Shown: piece after piece, positions 54,097 to 63,390 of the stretch
Layout: each line of letters starts with the position of its first letter
Numbering within the stretch: the stretch's first letter is position 1
Assembly (NCBI GenBank): GCA_021773565.1
Contig: JAJFJZ010000010.1
Span: 186,001 to 250,000 of the forward strand
Direction: 5' to 3'
From: Gammaproteobacteria bacterium
GTDB lineage: Bacteria > Pseudomonadota > Gammaproteobacteria > Pseudomonadales > Azotimanducaceae
Length of the DNA stretch: 64,000 bases
Made by a program: the position numbers and the translations under genes
The notes under the pieces: generated by a model
The model's input: the letters and a program-made list of their open reading frames with translations, nothing else
Database searches by the model: none
What the model was told of the DNA's origin: nothing

Positions 54097-55391
54097 ACAC
54101 ACTCTTGTTACAGCCCATCAAAAAGATCTCCGGCAAAATGTATTTGCCCGGTTCAAAAAGCATTTCCAACCGTGTGCTCCTGCTTGCCGCACTGGCACAG
54201 GGCACAACACATATTCACAATCTTCTGGACAGTGAAGATACCCGTCACATGATTGAAGCTCTGCGCGCACTGGGCGTCGGCATTGAAGTGCTGGATTTTT
54301 CCCCATTTCGAAGCAATCTGGAAGTAAAAGTAACAGGGAAAGCTGGGCCATTGAGCACCACTGAGCAGGATTTACAGCTTAATCTCGGGCTGGCGGGTAC
54401 TGCCATCCGGCCGCTGACCGCAGCACTGTGTCTTGGCTCGGGTAGCTTCACCTTAAGTGGTAACAGTCGCATGCACGAGCGCCCCATTGCACATCTGGTG
54501 GAAGGCCTGGAACAATTGGGTGCAGATATCACCTATCTGGAAAACGCAGGGTTTCCTCCGCTGCAGATAAACGGAACCGGGCTTGGCGGTGGCAACATCA
54601 AAATGTCAGGTGCCGTTAGCAGTCAGTTTCTTACCTCCCTGCTTATGGCCGCTCCATTAGCGGCGGGAGAGATATGTGTGAAGGTGGTAGACACTATGGT
54701 GTCACGGCCTTATCTCGACATTACCATGAACCTGATGCGCAGATTCTCGGCAAACGTGAGCAATCCCGATGAAAGTACCTTCAACGTACTACCGTCGGCT
54801 TATGTCTCACCCGGTAAAATTCTGGTGGAGGGAGATGCATCCAACGCAAGTTACTTTCTGGCAGCAGCTGCACTGCCGGGAAATCAAATTCGCGTGCATG
54901 GAATTGGTGAAAACAGCATTCAGGGCGACATTGCCTTTGTTGAAGCGCTCAAACACATGGGCGCCTCTGTAACAATGGGTTACGACTGGGTGGAAGTTTG
55001 CGGAGGCACGCTTGAAGGCGTGGACCTGGACTTAAACCACATCCCCGATGCAGCAATGACACTGGTTACACTGGCCCTTTTTGCCAAAGGACCCACTCGC
55101 ATACGTAATATCGCAAACTGGCGGGTTAAAGAAACCGATCGCCTGGACGCCATGGCCCGCGAGATGCGCAAGTTAGGTGCGATTATCGAAGAAGGAGAGG
55201 ACAGTATTACTATCCAGCCACCCGCCCGGCTTGTTGGCGCTGCCATCGATACCTACGGTGATCACAGAATGGCCATGTGTTTTTCATTGGCAGCTCTGGG
55301 AGATCAGAATATAGGCATTAATAACCCGGAAGTTGTGGCAAAAACATTTCCGAACTATTTTGAGGTATTCGAGTCTGTATGTATGCGCTAG
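54093..55391 (+). CDS. aroA: 3-phosphoshikimate 1-carboxyvinyltransferase (EPSP synthase)
   Basis: Sixth step of the shikimate pathway. Motifs: LPGSKSISNRVLLLAALA (PEP site), LGLAGTAIRPLTAAL, SRMHERPIAHLVEGLEQLGA, SGAVSSQFLTSLLMAAPLA, YGDHRMAMCFSLAAL. At 432 residues it is normal. The LAGTAIRP loop differs from the NAGTAMRP form of E. coli at one position; whether that changes inhibitor binding cannot be judged here. Coupled to syd. Confidence 0.96.
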   Translation: MNTLLLQPIKKISGKMYLPGSKSISNRVLLLAALAQGTTHIHNLLDSEDTRHMIEALRALGVGIEVLDFSPFRSNLEVKVTGKAGPLSTTEQDLQLNLGLAGTAIRPLTAALCLGSGSFTLSGNSRMHERPIAHLVEGLEQLGADITYLENAGFPPLQINGTGLGGGNIKMSGAVSSQFLTSLLMAAPLAAGEICVKVVDTMVSRPYLDITMNLMRRFSANVSNPDESTFNVLPSAYVSPGKILVEGDASNASYFLAAAALPGNQIRVHGIGENSIQGDIAFVEALKHMGASVTMGYDWVEVCGGTLEGVDLDLNHIPDAAMTLVTLALFAKGPTRIRNIANWRVKETDRLDAMAREMRKLGAIIEEGEDSITIQPPARLVGAAIDTYGDHRMAMCFSLAALGDQNIGINNPEVVAKTFPNYFEVFESVCMR

Positions 55392-55456
55392 CTGTAGCTT
55401 GCGACACAACCGTTACTTCTGGGATAATGCCCTACACACCTTCAGGAACGCCGAAA

Positions 55457-55990
55457 ATGCTGCGTAAATTGTTCACCCTTGTTTTACTTCTTTCTCTTAC
55501 CCAGATGGTGAGTGCCGCCTCAAAAGAGGAAATTGATGCCCGTGTACGATCAGCGCTGCAGTCATTGTATGAAAATGTGCCCGCAGGAAAGGAACTGGCA
55601 CAAAATGCCAAAGGCATTCTGGTATTTCCCCAGGTTATTAAAGCCGGTTTTATAGCAGGTGGCGAATACGGGCAAGGTGCTTTGCTGGTGGACGGAGTGG
55701 CCGTTCAGTACTACAAGCTTACCGCCCTGTCTGTAGGTTTTCTGGCGGGTGGCCAGTCTAAAAATGAAGTGCTGATGTTTATGACCGAAAGCGCACTCAA
55801 TTCATTCCGGGCGAGCGAAGGCTGGGAAGCAGGCGTAGATGGCAGTGTCGCCATCGTGGAATTTGGAGTGGGTAAAGACATCACGACCACTAATGTCAAA
55901 GACCCGATCATCGGCTTTGTATATGGTAATAAAGGCCTGATGTACGACTTGTCACTGGAAGGTTCCAAGTTCTGGAAAATCGACAAATAG
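55457..55990 (+). CDS. Secreted SYLF/YSC84-domain lipid-binding protein
   Basis: A 177-residue protein with a signal peptide (RKLFTLVLLLSLTQMVSA) and a SYLF domain: YENVPAGKELAQNAKGILVF, VIKAGFIAGGEYGQGALLVD and YGNKGLMYDLSLEGSKFWKI. The ATG at 55457 is chosen; the earlier frame from 55379 overlaps aroA. Confidence 0.85.
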   Translation: MLRKLFTLVLLLSLTQMVSAASKEEIDARVRSALQSLYENVPAGKELAQNAKGILVFPQVIKAGFIAGGEYGQGALLVDGVAVQYYKLTALSVGFLAGGQSKNEVLMFMTESALNSFRASEGWEAGVDGSVAIVEFGVGKDITTTNVKDPIIGFVYGNKGLMYDLSLEGSKFWKIDK

Positions 55991-55994
55991 CTAT

Positions 55995-56024
55995 AAAAGT
56001 CCCTGGCAAACACCCGGGGCTTTA
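55995..56024. terminator. Hairpin between converging SYLF and ogt genes
   Basis: AAAGTCCC and GGGGCTTT arms, with one G-T-type mismatch, separate convergent stop codons and have A/T-rich flanks. Weak but well placed for a shared terminator. Confidence 0.35.
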
Positions 56025-56528
56025 AACGCCTTCAAATAAACCCGAATGGCTCATTTCAAGGCCAAGCAAATAACGCTTGGCATCCAGCCCGCCGCCGAAA
56101 CCTGTGAGCGACCCATCGCTGCCGATTACCCGGTGGCAGGGAATCACGATGGGTAAGGGGTTACTGCCATTGGCATTGCCAACTGCACGCACCGCATTAA
56201 CCGAACCAATAGCCTGCGCAATGTCCTTGTAACTGCGGGTTTCACCGTAGGGAATCTGCAACAACTGATTGAGCACACTCAGTTGAAATTTTGTGCCATC
56301 GGGATCCAGTGGCATATCAAACTGCTTGCGGCGTCCTGCAAAATATTCCGTCAATTGTTTACGCGTTTTGGTAAAAGGCTCATCCCACTGCTGCCAGCCG
56401 GCTTCTGCCCCGCGCGCCTTACTTCCTGAAGAAAAACCAATCACCTTCAGGGCCGTGCGCGAGCCTGCCAGCAACAGAGGCCCCACCGGACTGTCCATAT
56501 AACTGTAATACGTTTTCAAATCACGCAT
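56022..56528 (-). CDS. ogt: Methylated-DNA--protein-cysteine methyltransferase
   Basis: A 168-residue suicide repair protein: the methyl-acceptor Cys in LPIVIPCHRVIGSDGSLTGFG (in parts: IPCHRVIG), HTH IPYGETRSYKDIAQAIGSVN and RAVGNANGSN. At 168 residues it is the short Ogt form without an Ada domain. It immediately follows alkA on the minus strand (stop and start 1 nt apart), so the two alkylation-repair genes form an operon. Confidence 0.93.
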   Translation of the reverse strand: MRDLKTYYSYMDSPVGPLLLAGSRTALKVIGFSSGSKARGAEAGWQQWDEPFTKTRKQLTEYFAGRRKQFDMPLDPDGTKFQLSVLNQLLQIPYGETRSYKDIAQAIGSVNAVRAVGNANGSNPLPIVIPCHRVIGSDGSLTGFGGGLDAKRYLLGLEMSHSGLFEGV

Positions 56529-56529
56529 G

Positions 56530-57378
56530 TTATTTACCTCGCCATAAATACATTAACGCATATGCACGCCACGGCCTCCACAATTCGGAAAGATTTTGGC
56601 TCTCGCGCGGGGTCATTTGCAGCGTTTTTAACACCACCCAGTCCTTCTCGGGAAAGGCATCCGGGTCTTTAGCGGCGCGCATGGCAATGTACTCTGCCGT
56701 CCAGGGGCCAATACCGGGTATTTCCAGCAGGCCTTGCCGCATTAAACCGGCATCGCTACCAGCATCCAGATTCAGCACACCCTCATTTACCCGTTGCGCC
56801 AGTATCTGAACCGCCTTTCCGCGCTTCCGGGGCATACCAAGATGGGAAGGATTATCCATGGCAATCAGGTCTGCGCCTGGAAACTGGCCATCACTGGAAT
56901 AGTGCTCCACAAGTGCCGTTACGAGATGGGTGGCACGTGCAACACTCACCTGTTGGCCAAAAATGGCCCGCACACCAAGCTCAAAGCCTGTCCAGCCACC
57001 GGGTACTCGCAATCCACCACCGGCGTGCATGTATGGCGCAAGCGTTTTGTGCTTTGCAAGCATTGCATCAATAATCGCACTGTTGGCATCCAGGTCAAAT
57101 ATTCGACGCACCCTGCTTAACAATTCGTCTGTTACAGCCTCAAACTCAACTGGAATTTGCACACGCAGGCCATCCTCGATCCACTCTACCTGAAGATAAT
57201 TTTCACCACCCAGACACCTGCTATAACACAGACCCTCCACGGCTTCGTACGGCGGAACGGCACGACGTTTTAAAAAGTCATAAACCCAGAGATGGTCATA
57301 GGGCGGGTGCACCGTGAGATGGCGGATAAGCGTTGGTCTGGTTTCGTCCGGGTTTTTCACGCGTTTACAGAAATTCAA
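56530..57378 (-). CDS. alkA: DNA-3-methyladenine glycosylase II (AlkA-type)
   Basis: A 282-residue glycosylase. The N-terminal AlkA_N domain (VHPPYDHLWVYDFLKRRAVP) precedes the helix-hairpin-helix GLLEIPGIGPWTAEYIAMRA and the loop FPEKDWVVLKTL with the catalytic Asp aligned to D238 of E. coli AlkA (LPDDYLIKQ). GQQVSVARA and RKRGKAVQILAQRV are typical. TTG start at 57378; a GTG seven codons later is possible. It excises alkylated purines, and ogt repairs O6-alkylguanine. Confidence 0.93.
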   Translation of the reverse strand: MNFCKRVKNPDETRPTLIRHLTVHPPYDHLWVYDFLKRRAVPPYEAVEGLCYSRCLGGENYLQVEWIEDGLRVQIPVEFEAVTDELLSRVRRIFDLDANSAIIDAMLAKHKTLAPYMHAGGGLRVPGGWTGFELGVRAIFGQQVSVARATHLVTALVEHYSSDGQFPGADLIAMDNPSHLGMPRKRGKAVQILAQRVNEGVLNLDAGSDAGLMRQGLLEIPGIGPWTAEYIAMRAAKDPDAFPEKDWVVLKTLQMTPRESQNLSELWRPWRAYALMYLWRGK

Positions 57379-57404
57379 TGGCTTTCAACTAATAGTTACC
57401 ACAC

Positions 57405-57410
57405 TATAAT
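57405..57410 (+). promoter_or_regulatory. -10 TATAAT upstream of the ManA-like gene
   Basis: A perfect TATAAT lies 46 nt before the TTG at 57456, in the divergent gap after alkA. No convincing -35 is seen, so promoter use is uncertain. Confidence 0.3.
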
Positions 57411-57455
57411 TGTTGCATACTTGAAAAACCTGCCAAATTTGGACATGCAATAGCC

Positions 57456-58769
57456 TTGTCACTGATACCCGAACCAGACCTTGCGGAATCACTGCTTTCG
57501 TTCAGGCAGGCTGGTGCTGCCAATTTATTGCTGGTACGTCCTTACAGTATCGACACCTCATGGCTTAGCCGGGTACAGAAAATTGAGCTTAGTGCGGTTT
57601 TTTTGCTTTCGGCACTTCAATCTGAAATACAGGTGTTGGGTTTTGTTACCGATGCAGCCCTGCCAGCGAGAAGCGATACATCTGTCACAGAGCAGGACTT
57701 TTACACCCTGGCTAAACATTATTCCGCTACTGTATTTGATCTGCAAAAAGCCATTCCCCTGCACAGCGTTGAAATCCCGAAACCGTGGGGCCAGGAAATC
57801 TGGTTTACCGGTATGGAAGACCGGGGGGTGAGCGGGGTAAGCAGCAATCTTTCTGAAGCACTCCCTGGGCAGTATCTGGAAAACACAAGCGTGCCGTTGC
57901 CATGGTTACTCTCTATGGCACCGCTGTTCACACATCAGGCAGTAAAACTTGCACTGTTGAAGATACTGGACCCGCTGCCCGATCCGGTACTGGGTGATTT
58001 GTATTTTGAGCTGCACAGTAAAAAGTATGAAGTTTATGTGGTTACCAGAATAGACGAACAAGCCTGGCCGGACGGTAAAGCGGGGATACGGCTGGGCATG
58101 AATCAGGATCAGCGCACACAATACTCAGGTGACAATGAGTTTCGCAGTTCCTTTCTTAAAGCAGTGCGGGCATACCATGCCGTGCGCAAGCGCATAGACA
58201 CAGAGCCGAAACGGATTCCAACAAAAGCGGTAAGGGCAGAAGAACACAAACTGCGCATCCATATGCAAAGTTTTACCGCCGTGCAGTCATTAGAACTTGG
58301 GGATACTGTAGTAGTGCAACCCGACATGCCCCATTCCCTGTTGCACGGTGTGCGAGTCGTGGAATTTCAGTCCCCTGTATATGAGCGATATATAATTTCA
58401 TTCGCACAAAAAGTGCTCACCCAGAATAACTGGGACAGTGAACAGGCGATAGAACGCATGCAGCTTGGTGCGCCCTCTTTGCCCGAGTTTGAAGCGGTGG
58501 AGTGTAACGATCTGGTCAACGTAGAGCGGATCGTCCGATTCGATGAATTTAATGTCTGGCAGATACGATTGCAGCCACAGGGCATCATCCGCCTTACACC
58601 CAACATACCTTACGCCATCTGCATGGGCATTAGTGGGCAGACCCATGTGGCAGGGCTGGATATTCTGCCCGAGCACGCCTGCCTGATACCACAGGCCGCC
58701 TGTAAATTGAATATAGAAAACACTAGCAATTCGACATCCGCCTGTTTAATTGCTGCGCCAGGTTTATGA
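57456..58769 (+). CDS. Mannose-6-phosphate isomerase-like protein, N-terminally extended
   Basis: A 437-residue protein. The middle carries PMI class I-like features: IPKPWGQEIWFTGMED near residue 108 and the cupin strand block VVVQPDMPHSLLHGVRVVEF then QSPVYERYIISF. In ordinary ManA the equivalent of KPWG is near the N-terminus; here about 100 residues precede it (DTSWLSRVQKIELSAVFLLS) with unknown role. The second metal-ligand segments are hard to place, so catalysis is uncertain. TTG start. It overlaps the metallophosphoesterase by 4 nt. Confidence 0.6.
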   Translation: MSLIPEPDLAESLLSFRQAGAANLLLVRPYSIDTSWLSRVQKIELSAVFLLSALQSEIQVLGFVTDAALPARSDTSVTEQDFYTLAKHYSATVFDLQKAIPLHSVEIPKPWGQEIWFTGMEDRGVSGVSSNLSEALPGQYLENTSVPLPWLLSMAPLFTHQAVKLALLKILDPLPDPVLGDLYFELHSKKYEVYVVTRIDEQAWPDGKAGIRLGMNQDQRTQYSGDNEFRSSFLKAVRAYHAVRKRIDTEPKRIPTKAVRAEEHKLRIHMQSFTAVQSLELGDTVVVQPDMPHSLLHGVRVVEFQSPVYERYIISFAQKVLTQNNWDSEQAIERMQLGAPSLPEFEAVECNDLVNVERIVRFDEFNVWQIRLQPQGIIRLTPNIPYAICMGISGQTHVAGLDILPEHACLIPQAACKLNIENTSNSTSACLIAAPGL

Positions 58770-59830
58770 AAAACACTATTAGACGCGTAAGCATCGCGAT
58801 TTTTTTTTACTACCTGCTGTTTGTCTATCCGCCACTTCGCCTGCTGGATTTGTACACTGTTGACTGGCAAAACACCTTTGTACTGTTAGGTATTATGGTA
58901 CTACCACCGATTCTTCGGGCTACTCACGAGATACGAGCCAATGGCTTCACGCGTTTACTCAGTGCTATAGCGTTTACCTGGCTGGGTATCTGTTTTCAGT
59001 TGTTTTTGCTGGTGGCAATCCACGACCTGATTAACCTGGCTTTCGCCATCCCCAATGAAATTTCTGCACCACTGTTAACATTGATTATTGGTGTGGTGGC
59101 TATTGGCGGTTTTATAAATGCACAGGTTATCAAGGTGCGAAACCTGGACATAAACGTTGATTTAGATGCAAGTGATGCGGTAACGGGGCTAACCGCCATA
59201 CATATAAGTGATGCGCACATTGGTTCGCGCAGTCCCACCCTTTTGAATCGCATAGTAAAAAAAACCAATGAAGCAAACCCCGACTACGTTTGGATTACGG
59301 GAGACCTGATCGACTTTGCAAACATTTCCAAACAACAGCTATCGCCGCTTTCAGAAATCAGAGCCCCGGCATTTTATGTGATTGGCAACCACGAACGTTA
59401 CGTAGACCTTGAAGATATTGATCAAAGGCTGCGCGAACTGGGTGTGAAGGTGTTGCGCAACGAGAGTATTACCCATGGACCCTTTCAGATAATTGGTATT
59501 GATGATGCTGAAAGAAAAACCATGGTTAGCGAACAACTGACACATATCACCGTATCCGATGAACACTATCCAGTGCTGTTATATCATCGGCCTGACGGTC
59601 TGGAGGCAGCAGCCGCCAAAGGTATTCGGCTGATGCTGTGCGGCCATACACACAATGGCCAACTGGTTCCGTTTAACTTTATTGTAAAGAAATTTTTTCC
59701 GCGCATTCAAGGATTGTTCTGCATAGGTAATACTACGCTCTATGTTTCCCCCGGGGTTGGAACCTGGGGACCGGTATTGCGCATAGGATCGCGCAGTGAA
59801 ATAGCGCACATAAAATTCAATTGCTCCTAA
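58766..59830 (+). CDS. Membrane-anchored metallophosphoesterase
   Basis: A 354-residue protein. The N-terminal 120 residues carry three or four membrane helices (IFFYYLLFVYPPLRLLDL onward). The catalytic domain has the full metal set: ISDAHIGSRS (D-x-H), VWITGDLIDFAN (GDxxD), VIGNHERYVD (GNHE) and LCGHTHNGQLVP (GHxH). YaeI/UDP-2,3-diacylglucosamine-type phosphodiesterases share this layout. Substrate unknown. Starts inside the last codons of the ManA-like gene. Confidence 0.88.
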   Translation: MKNTIRRVSIAIFFYYLLFVYPPLRLLDLYTVDWQNTFVLLGIMVLPPILRATHEIRANGFTRLLSAIAFTWLGICFQLFLLVAIHDLINLAFAIPNEISAPLLTLIIGVVAIGGFINAQVIKVRNLDINVDLDASDAVTGLTAIHISDAHIGSRSPTLLNRIVKKTNEANPDYVWITGDLIDFANISKQQLSPLSEIRAPAFYVIGNHERYVDLEDIDQRLRELGVKVLRNESITHGPFQIIGIDDAERKTMVSEQLTHITVSDEHYPVLLYHRPDGLEAAAAKGIRLMLCGHTHNGQLVPFNFIVKKFFPRIQGLFCIGNTTLYVSPGVGTWGPVLRIGSRSEIAHIKFNCS

Positions 59831-59842
59831 AGAGAAAGCAAC

Positions 59843-60523
59843 ATGACAGATACATCAGACCTGATCATAGAACAAATCGAGATCGGCCCCATGCAAAACT
59901 TCGTTTACATCGTGGGATCGCGTAGTACGCGGGAGGTAGCCGTGGTTGACCCTGCATGGGACATAGACGGAATTTTAACTATGTTGGAAGAGCGCGATTA
60001 CAAACTCACGTCGGCGCTGGTAACGCATTACCATCCAGATCATATTGGCGGGTCATTTGGCAACAATAAAATCCAGGGTCTTTCTGAACTGCTGGAAAGA
60101 AACCCCGTTAAAATCTATGTGCATAAATCCGAAGCAGCCGGTGTTAAGAAAGTAACCGGTATATCTGAATCAGATATGGAAAAAGTAAATTCAGGTGACA
60201 CTTTAAAAGTCGGCCTGATCGATGTTGAATTTTTACACACACCAGGACATACGCCCGGTTCCCAGTGCTTTAAAATTAAAAACACGCTGGTTTCGGGCGA
60301 TACATTGTTTATCCAGGGCTGCGGCAGAGTGGACCTGCCCGGTTCCGATTCAGAACAGATGTATCACAGCTTGAGAAAGCTGGCAGACCTGCCAGACGAT
60401 ACCCTGCTATTACCTGGGCACAATTACGGGGCAGTGCCAAACGCCACGATGGGCGAGACCAAAGCCCAAAATGCACACCTCAATGTCAGTGACCTGCCAA
60501 CCTGGCAGCGCATGATGGGCTAA
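59843..60523 (+). CDS. MBL-fold hydrolase, glyoxalase II-like
   Basis: A 226-residue enzyme: QNFVYIVGSRSTREVAVVDP, TMLEERDYKLTSALVTHYHP, DHIGGSFG (HxHxDH), FLHTPGHTPGSQCFK, LVSGDTLFIQGCGRVDLPGS and LLLPGHNYG. The layout matches glyoxalase II or persulfide dioxygenase-like enzymes. It follows the phosphoesterase by 12 nt and may be in its operon. Confidence 0.9.
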   Translation: MTDTSDLIIEQIEIGPMQNFVYIVGSRSTREVAVVDPAWDIDGILTMLEERDYKLTSALVTHYHPDHIGGSFGNNKIQGLSELLERNPVKIYVHKSEAAGVKKVTGISESDMEKVNSGDTLKVGLIDVEFLHTPGHTPGSQCFKIKNTLVSGDTLFIQGCGRVDLPGSDSEQMYHSLRKLADLPDDTLLLPGHNYGAVPNATMGETKAQNAHLNVSDLPTWQRMMG

Positions 60524-60543
60524 TTCTCAATCGTGCTCCAAAA

Positions 60544-61524
60544 TCAGGAGGGTAACAGGTGTGCAACCATGTCGCGTTCTTCACACAGCTCGGCTTCGGT
60601 GGCGTCCATGCGCTGTTGGCTAAAGTCGTTTATCTGAAGCCCCTGTACAATTTGCCAATCGCCCTCTGCACACACCACAGGAAAGGAGTAAATCAAACCT
60701 TTCTCCACCCCGTAGCTGCCGTCTGAATACACCGCCATGCTCACCACTTTACCGTTGGACCCAAGCGCCCATGAGCGCATGTGGTCAATAGCTGCATTTG
60801 CAGCTGAGGCGGCACTGGATGCGCCGCGGGCTTCAATTATAGCGGCACCCCTTTGTTGAACTGTGGGGATAAAGTCGTTCTCGTACCAATGCGTATCCAC
60901 CAATTCCAAAGCAGCCTTGCCATTAACTGTGGCCCGGTGCAAATCAGGATACTGCGTTGCAGAGTGATTACCCCAGATACACAGGTCGTTAACGGCAGTT
61001 ACGTGCTCACCGGTTTTGGCGGCTAATTGGGCCTCGGCACGATTGTGGTCCAGCCTTGTCATGGCAGTAAATTGTCGGGGATCAAGATCGGGGGCATTGC
61101 GCTGGGCAATCAGGCTATTGGTGTTAGCCGGGTTTCCCACCACCAGTATTTTCACCAAGCGGGATGCATGATCGCTTAGTGCCTTACCCTGCACTGAAAA
61201 AATCGCGGCATTGGCTTCAATGAGCTCTTTACGCTCCATGCCTTTTGACCTGGGTCGCGAGCCCACCAGTAAAGCATAGTCCGTATCCTTGAAAGCTACG
61301 TTGGGGTCATCTGTCAGAATCATTTCCTGCACCAGAGGAAAAGCACAATCTTCCAGTTCCATAATCACCCCTTTAAGGGCATCAAGTGCGGGCGTGATTT
61401 CCAGCAGCTGCAGAATAACCGGCTGGTCTTTACCCAACATTTCTCCGGATGCAATTCTGAACATGAGTGAATAGCCAATTTGACCGGCAGCCCCGGTCAC
61501 TGTAACGCGTACAGGTGATTTCAT
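60544..61524 (-). CDS. mdh: Malate dehydrogenase
   Basis: A 326-residue NAD-dependent enzyme of the TCA and glyoxylate cycles, cytoplasmic type: [20 protein letters not shown] (NAD site), [51 protein letters not shown] and the catalytic His in [14 protein letters not shown]. The Arg residues for the substrate carboxyl are in place. It converges with the MBL gene with a 20-nt gap. Confidence 0.96.
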   Translation of the reverse strand: MKSPVRVTVTGAAGQIGYSLMFRIASGEMLGKDQPVILQLLEITPALDALKGVIMELEDCAFPLVQEMILTDDPNVAFKDTDYALLVGSRPRSKGMERKELIEANAAIFSVQGKALSDHASRLVKILVVGNPANTNSLIAQRNAPDLDPRQFTAMTRLDHNRAEAQLAAKTGEHVTAVNDLCIWGNHSATQYPDLHRATVNGKAALELVDTHWYENDFIPTVQQRGAAIIEARGASSAASAANAAIDHMRSWALGSNGKVVSMAVYSDGSYGVEKGLIYSFPVVCAEGDWQIVQGLQINDFSQQRMDATEAELCEERDMVAHLLPS

Positions 61525-61601
61525 TTTTTTGGTCCTTATGTGTCCTTGCTGGCAAAAAGCGCCTTCGTTATTGTACCAGTGTTCTTACGGGTACTCAGTA
61601 A

Positions 61602-62441
61602 ATGTCCGATAAAATCACAAAACCGGTTTCTCCTGGACTGGCCATGGCCGACATTGAGCGGGCCTCCCTCAGGGCATGGCCTGCGCTTGAGGAAACAAGC
61701 CTGGGCAACTGGCGTTTGCGTTTTTCCAAAGGCTTCACCAAACGCGCTAATTCTGTAAGCATTATCGACACACACGACCACGCGATTTCACATTCTGAGT
61801 TGCTCGAAAAAATAGCTGCATGCGAACAGCTGTATCACGACAGGGAATTGGCCACTATATTTCGCCTGGTGCAGGTAATCGAAACAGAAAATTCCACAAC
61901 TACTGCCCCCACAAACATAGATCGGGTCCTTGCGAGCAGAAACTACCGTTTCTGCGACGCCTCGTTAGTGCTGATAAAGAAATTGGATAGGACAGCCCCA
62001 GCACCCACCTCCATTCATTTCGTCGACATGCAAGCCTGGCTGGCGGGTTATCAGCAAATTTCAGGCACATCTGGTCAGGCAGAACATTTACACACCCTGT
62101 TATTAAAAGGAGTAAAGCCAGAGCTTTTGTTTGCGCTCGCTAAGCACAAACAACACAGCATCGCATGTGCGCTGGGCGTGCTGGATGGAGCATTGCTGGG
62201 ACTGTTCGACATAGCCACGCATCCCGATTTTCGCAAGCAGGGCTTCGCTCGCGCACTGGTTCACCATCTGTGCGCCCGAGGATTTTCCAGTGGTGCAAAG
62301 TACGTCTACCTGCAGGTGCAGGAAGACAATTGCGCTGCTCTCGCGCTCTACGCCGCACTGGGGTTTAGCCCTGCCTATCGTTATGGCTACAGAATTGAAG
62401 GTGAATCCCGGATGCGCGTGACATGTGGCCCGAAAATATAG
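61602..62441 (+). CDS. GNAT acetyltransferase, two-domain
   Basis: A 279-residue protein, about twice the usual GNAT length. The N-terminal half (ASLRAWPALEETSLGNWRLR, FSKGFTKRANSVSII) resembles a degenerate GNAT domain. The C-terminal half is the catalytic type: GLFDIATHPDFRKQGFARAL, VHHLCARGFSSGAKYVYLQV and NCAALALYAALGFSPAYRYG. Substrate unknown. It is divergent from mdh. Confidence 0.85.
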   Translation: MSDKITKPVSPGLAMADIERASLRAWPALEETSLGNWRLRFSKGFTKRANSVSIIDTHDHAISHSELLEKIAACEQLYHDRELATIFRLVQVIETENSTTTAPTNIDRVLASRNYRFCDASLVLIKKLDRTAPAPTSIHFVDMQAWLAGYQQISGTSGQAEHLHTLLLKGVKPELLFALAKHKQHSIACALGVLDGALLGLFDIATHPDFRKQGFARALVHHLCARGFSSGAKYVYLQVQEDNCAALALYAALGFSPAYRYGYRIEGESRMRVTCGPKI

Positions 62442-62469
62442 GCAGTACCTAATGCTGCTGTGATCACTG

Positions 62470-63348
62470 CTAGGAAGAGAAATGGGGCATCACATCTTCG
62501 ATGTAACATTGCAAATTGTCCCAGTCGACGGGCGGACGAAAGGCTATGTTAATCCCTTGAATACCGATCTCCTTAAACTGACCGATCATGTCCACCGCCT
62601 GCTGCGCGCTACCGGCCAGAGATCCATCAGGATCAATATCCGGCGTACGTGTTGAGTTCATGTAAAAGCCAAGATTAACGCTGGTATCAATCTCTGCCGG
62701 GTCGCGGCCGATTTTCTCACAGGCCTGGCCAAGTCGAGCCAGGCGATCAGCCGCCAATTCGGGCGAGACATAGGGCATATTGAAGCCATCGGCATATTTC
62801 GCTGCAAGACGCACGGTACGTCGCTTGCCGCGCCCACCAATCCACAAGCGTAGTCCCAGCGGAGCGGGGCTACAAACGGCACCCTGAAAGTCGTAATATT
62901 TGCCTTTAAAGCTTACCTCCTCGCCCTTCCACAAGGCGTGGATGATGGCCAGCGCCTCTTCGAGCTGGTCGAAGCGTTCACCCAGCGGCGGAAAACCGTA
63001 CCCAAATTCGCGAAACTCTTCTTCTAGCCAACCAGCACCAATACCGATGTCGGCACGACCTCCTGACAGGTGATCGATGGTTACCCCGGCTTTGGCGAGC
63101 ACGCCAGGATTGCGAAATAAGGCACAAAACACCAGACAGCCGACCCGCACATTTTTCGTGCAGGCGGCCAAGCCAGACAGTGCCGCCACACCTTCAAAGC
63201 AGGGATTGGCCCGATCCTGCAGAGGATTTGCATAGAAGTGATCCCAGACGCTTACCCAATGAAAGCCATTCTCGTCACCTATCTTCCACAAGCGCTTCAA
63301 TTCGCGCATGGAAAGGTCCTGGGGACCTGCATGTATGCCTAGTTTCAT
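62470..63348 (-). CDS. LLM-class F420/FMN-dependent oxidoreductase
   Basis: A 292-residue TIM-barrel: VSVWDHFYANPLQDRANPCF, NVRVGCLVFCALFRNPGVLA, DHLSGGRADIGIGAGWLEEE, FREFGYGFPPLGERFDQLEE and LRLWIGGRGKRRTVRLAAKY. These are signatures of the F420-type LLM branch. Gammaproteobacteria rarely make F420, so FMN use is equally possible. It lies 42 nt after the class V aminotransferase on the same strand. Confidence 0.9.
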   Translation of the reverse strand: MKLGIHAGPQDLSMRELKRLWKIGDENGFHWVSVWDHFYANPLQDRANPCFEGVAALSGLAACTKNVRVGCLVFCALFRNPGVLAKAGVTIDHLSGGRADIGIGAGWLEEEFREFGYGFPPLGERFDQLEEALAIIHALWKGEEVSFKGKYYDFQGAVCSPAPLGLRLWIGGRGKRRTVRLAAKYADGFNMPYVSPELAADRLARLGQACEKIGRDPAEIDTSVNLGFYMNSTRTPDIDPDGSLAGSAQQAVDMIGQFKEIGIQGINIAFRPPVDWDNLQCYIEDVMPHFSS

Positions 63349-63390
63349 ATCCGCTACTCCGCAATAAATAATATCTGGATGGCCAACAAT

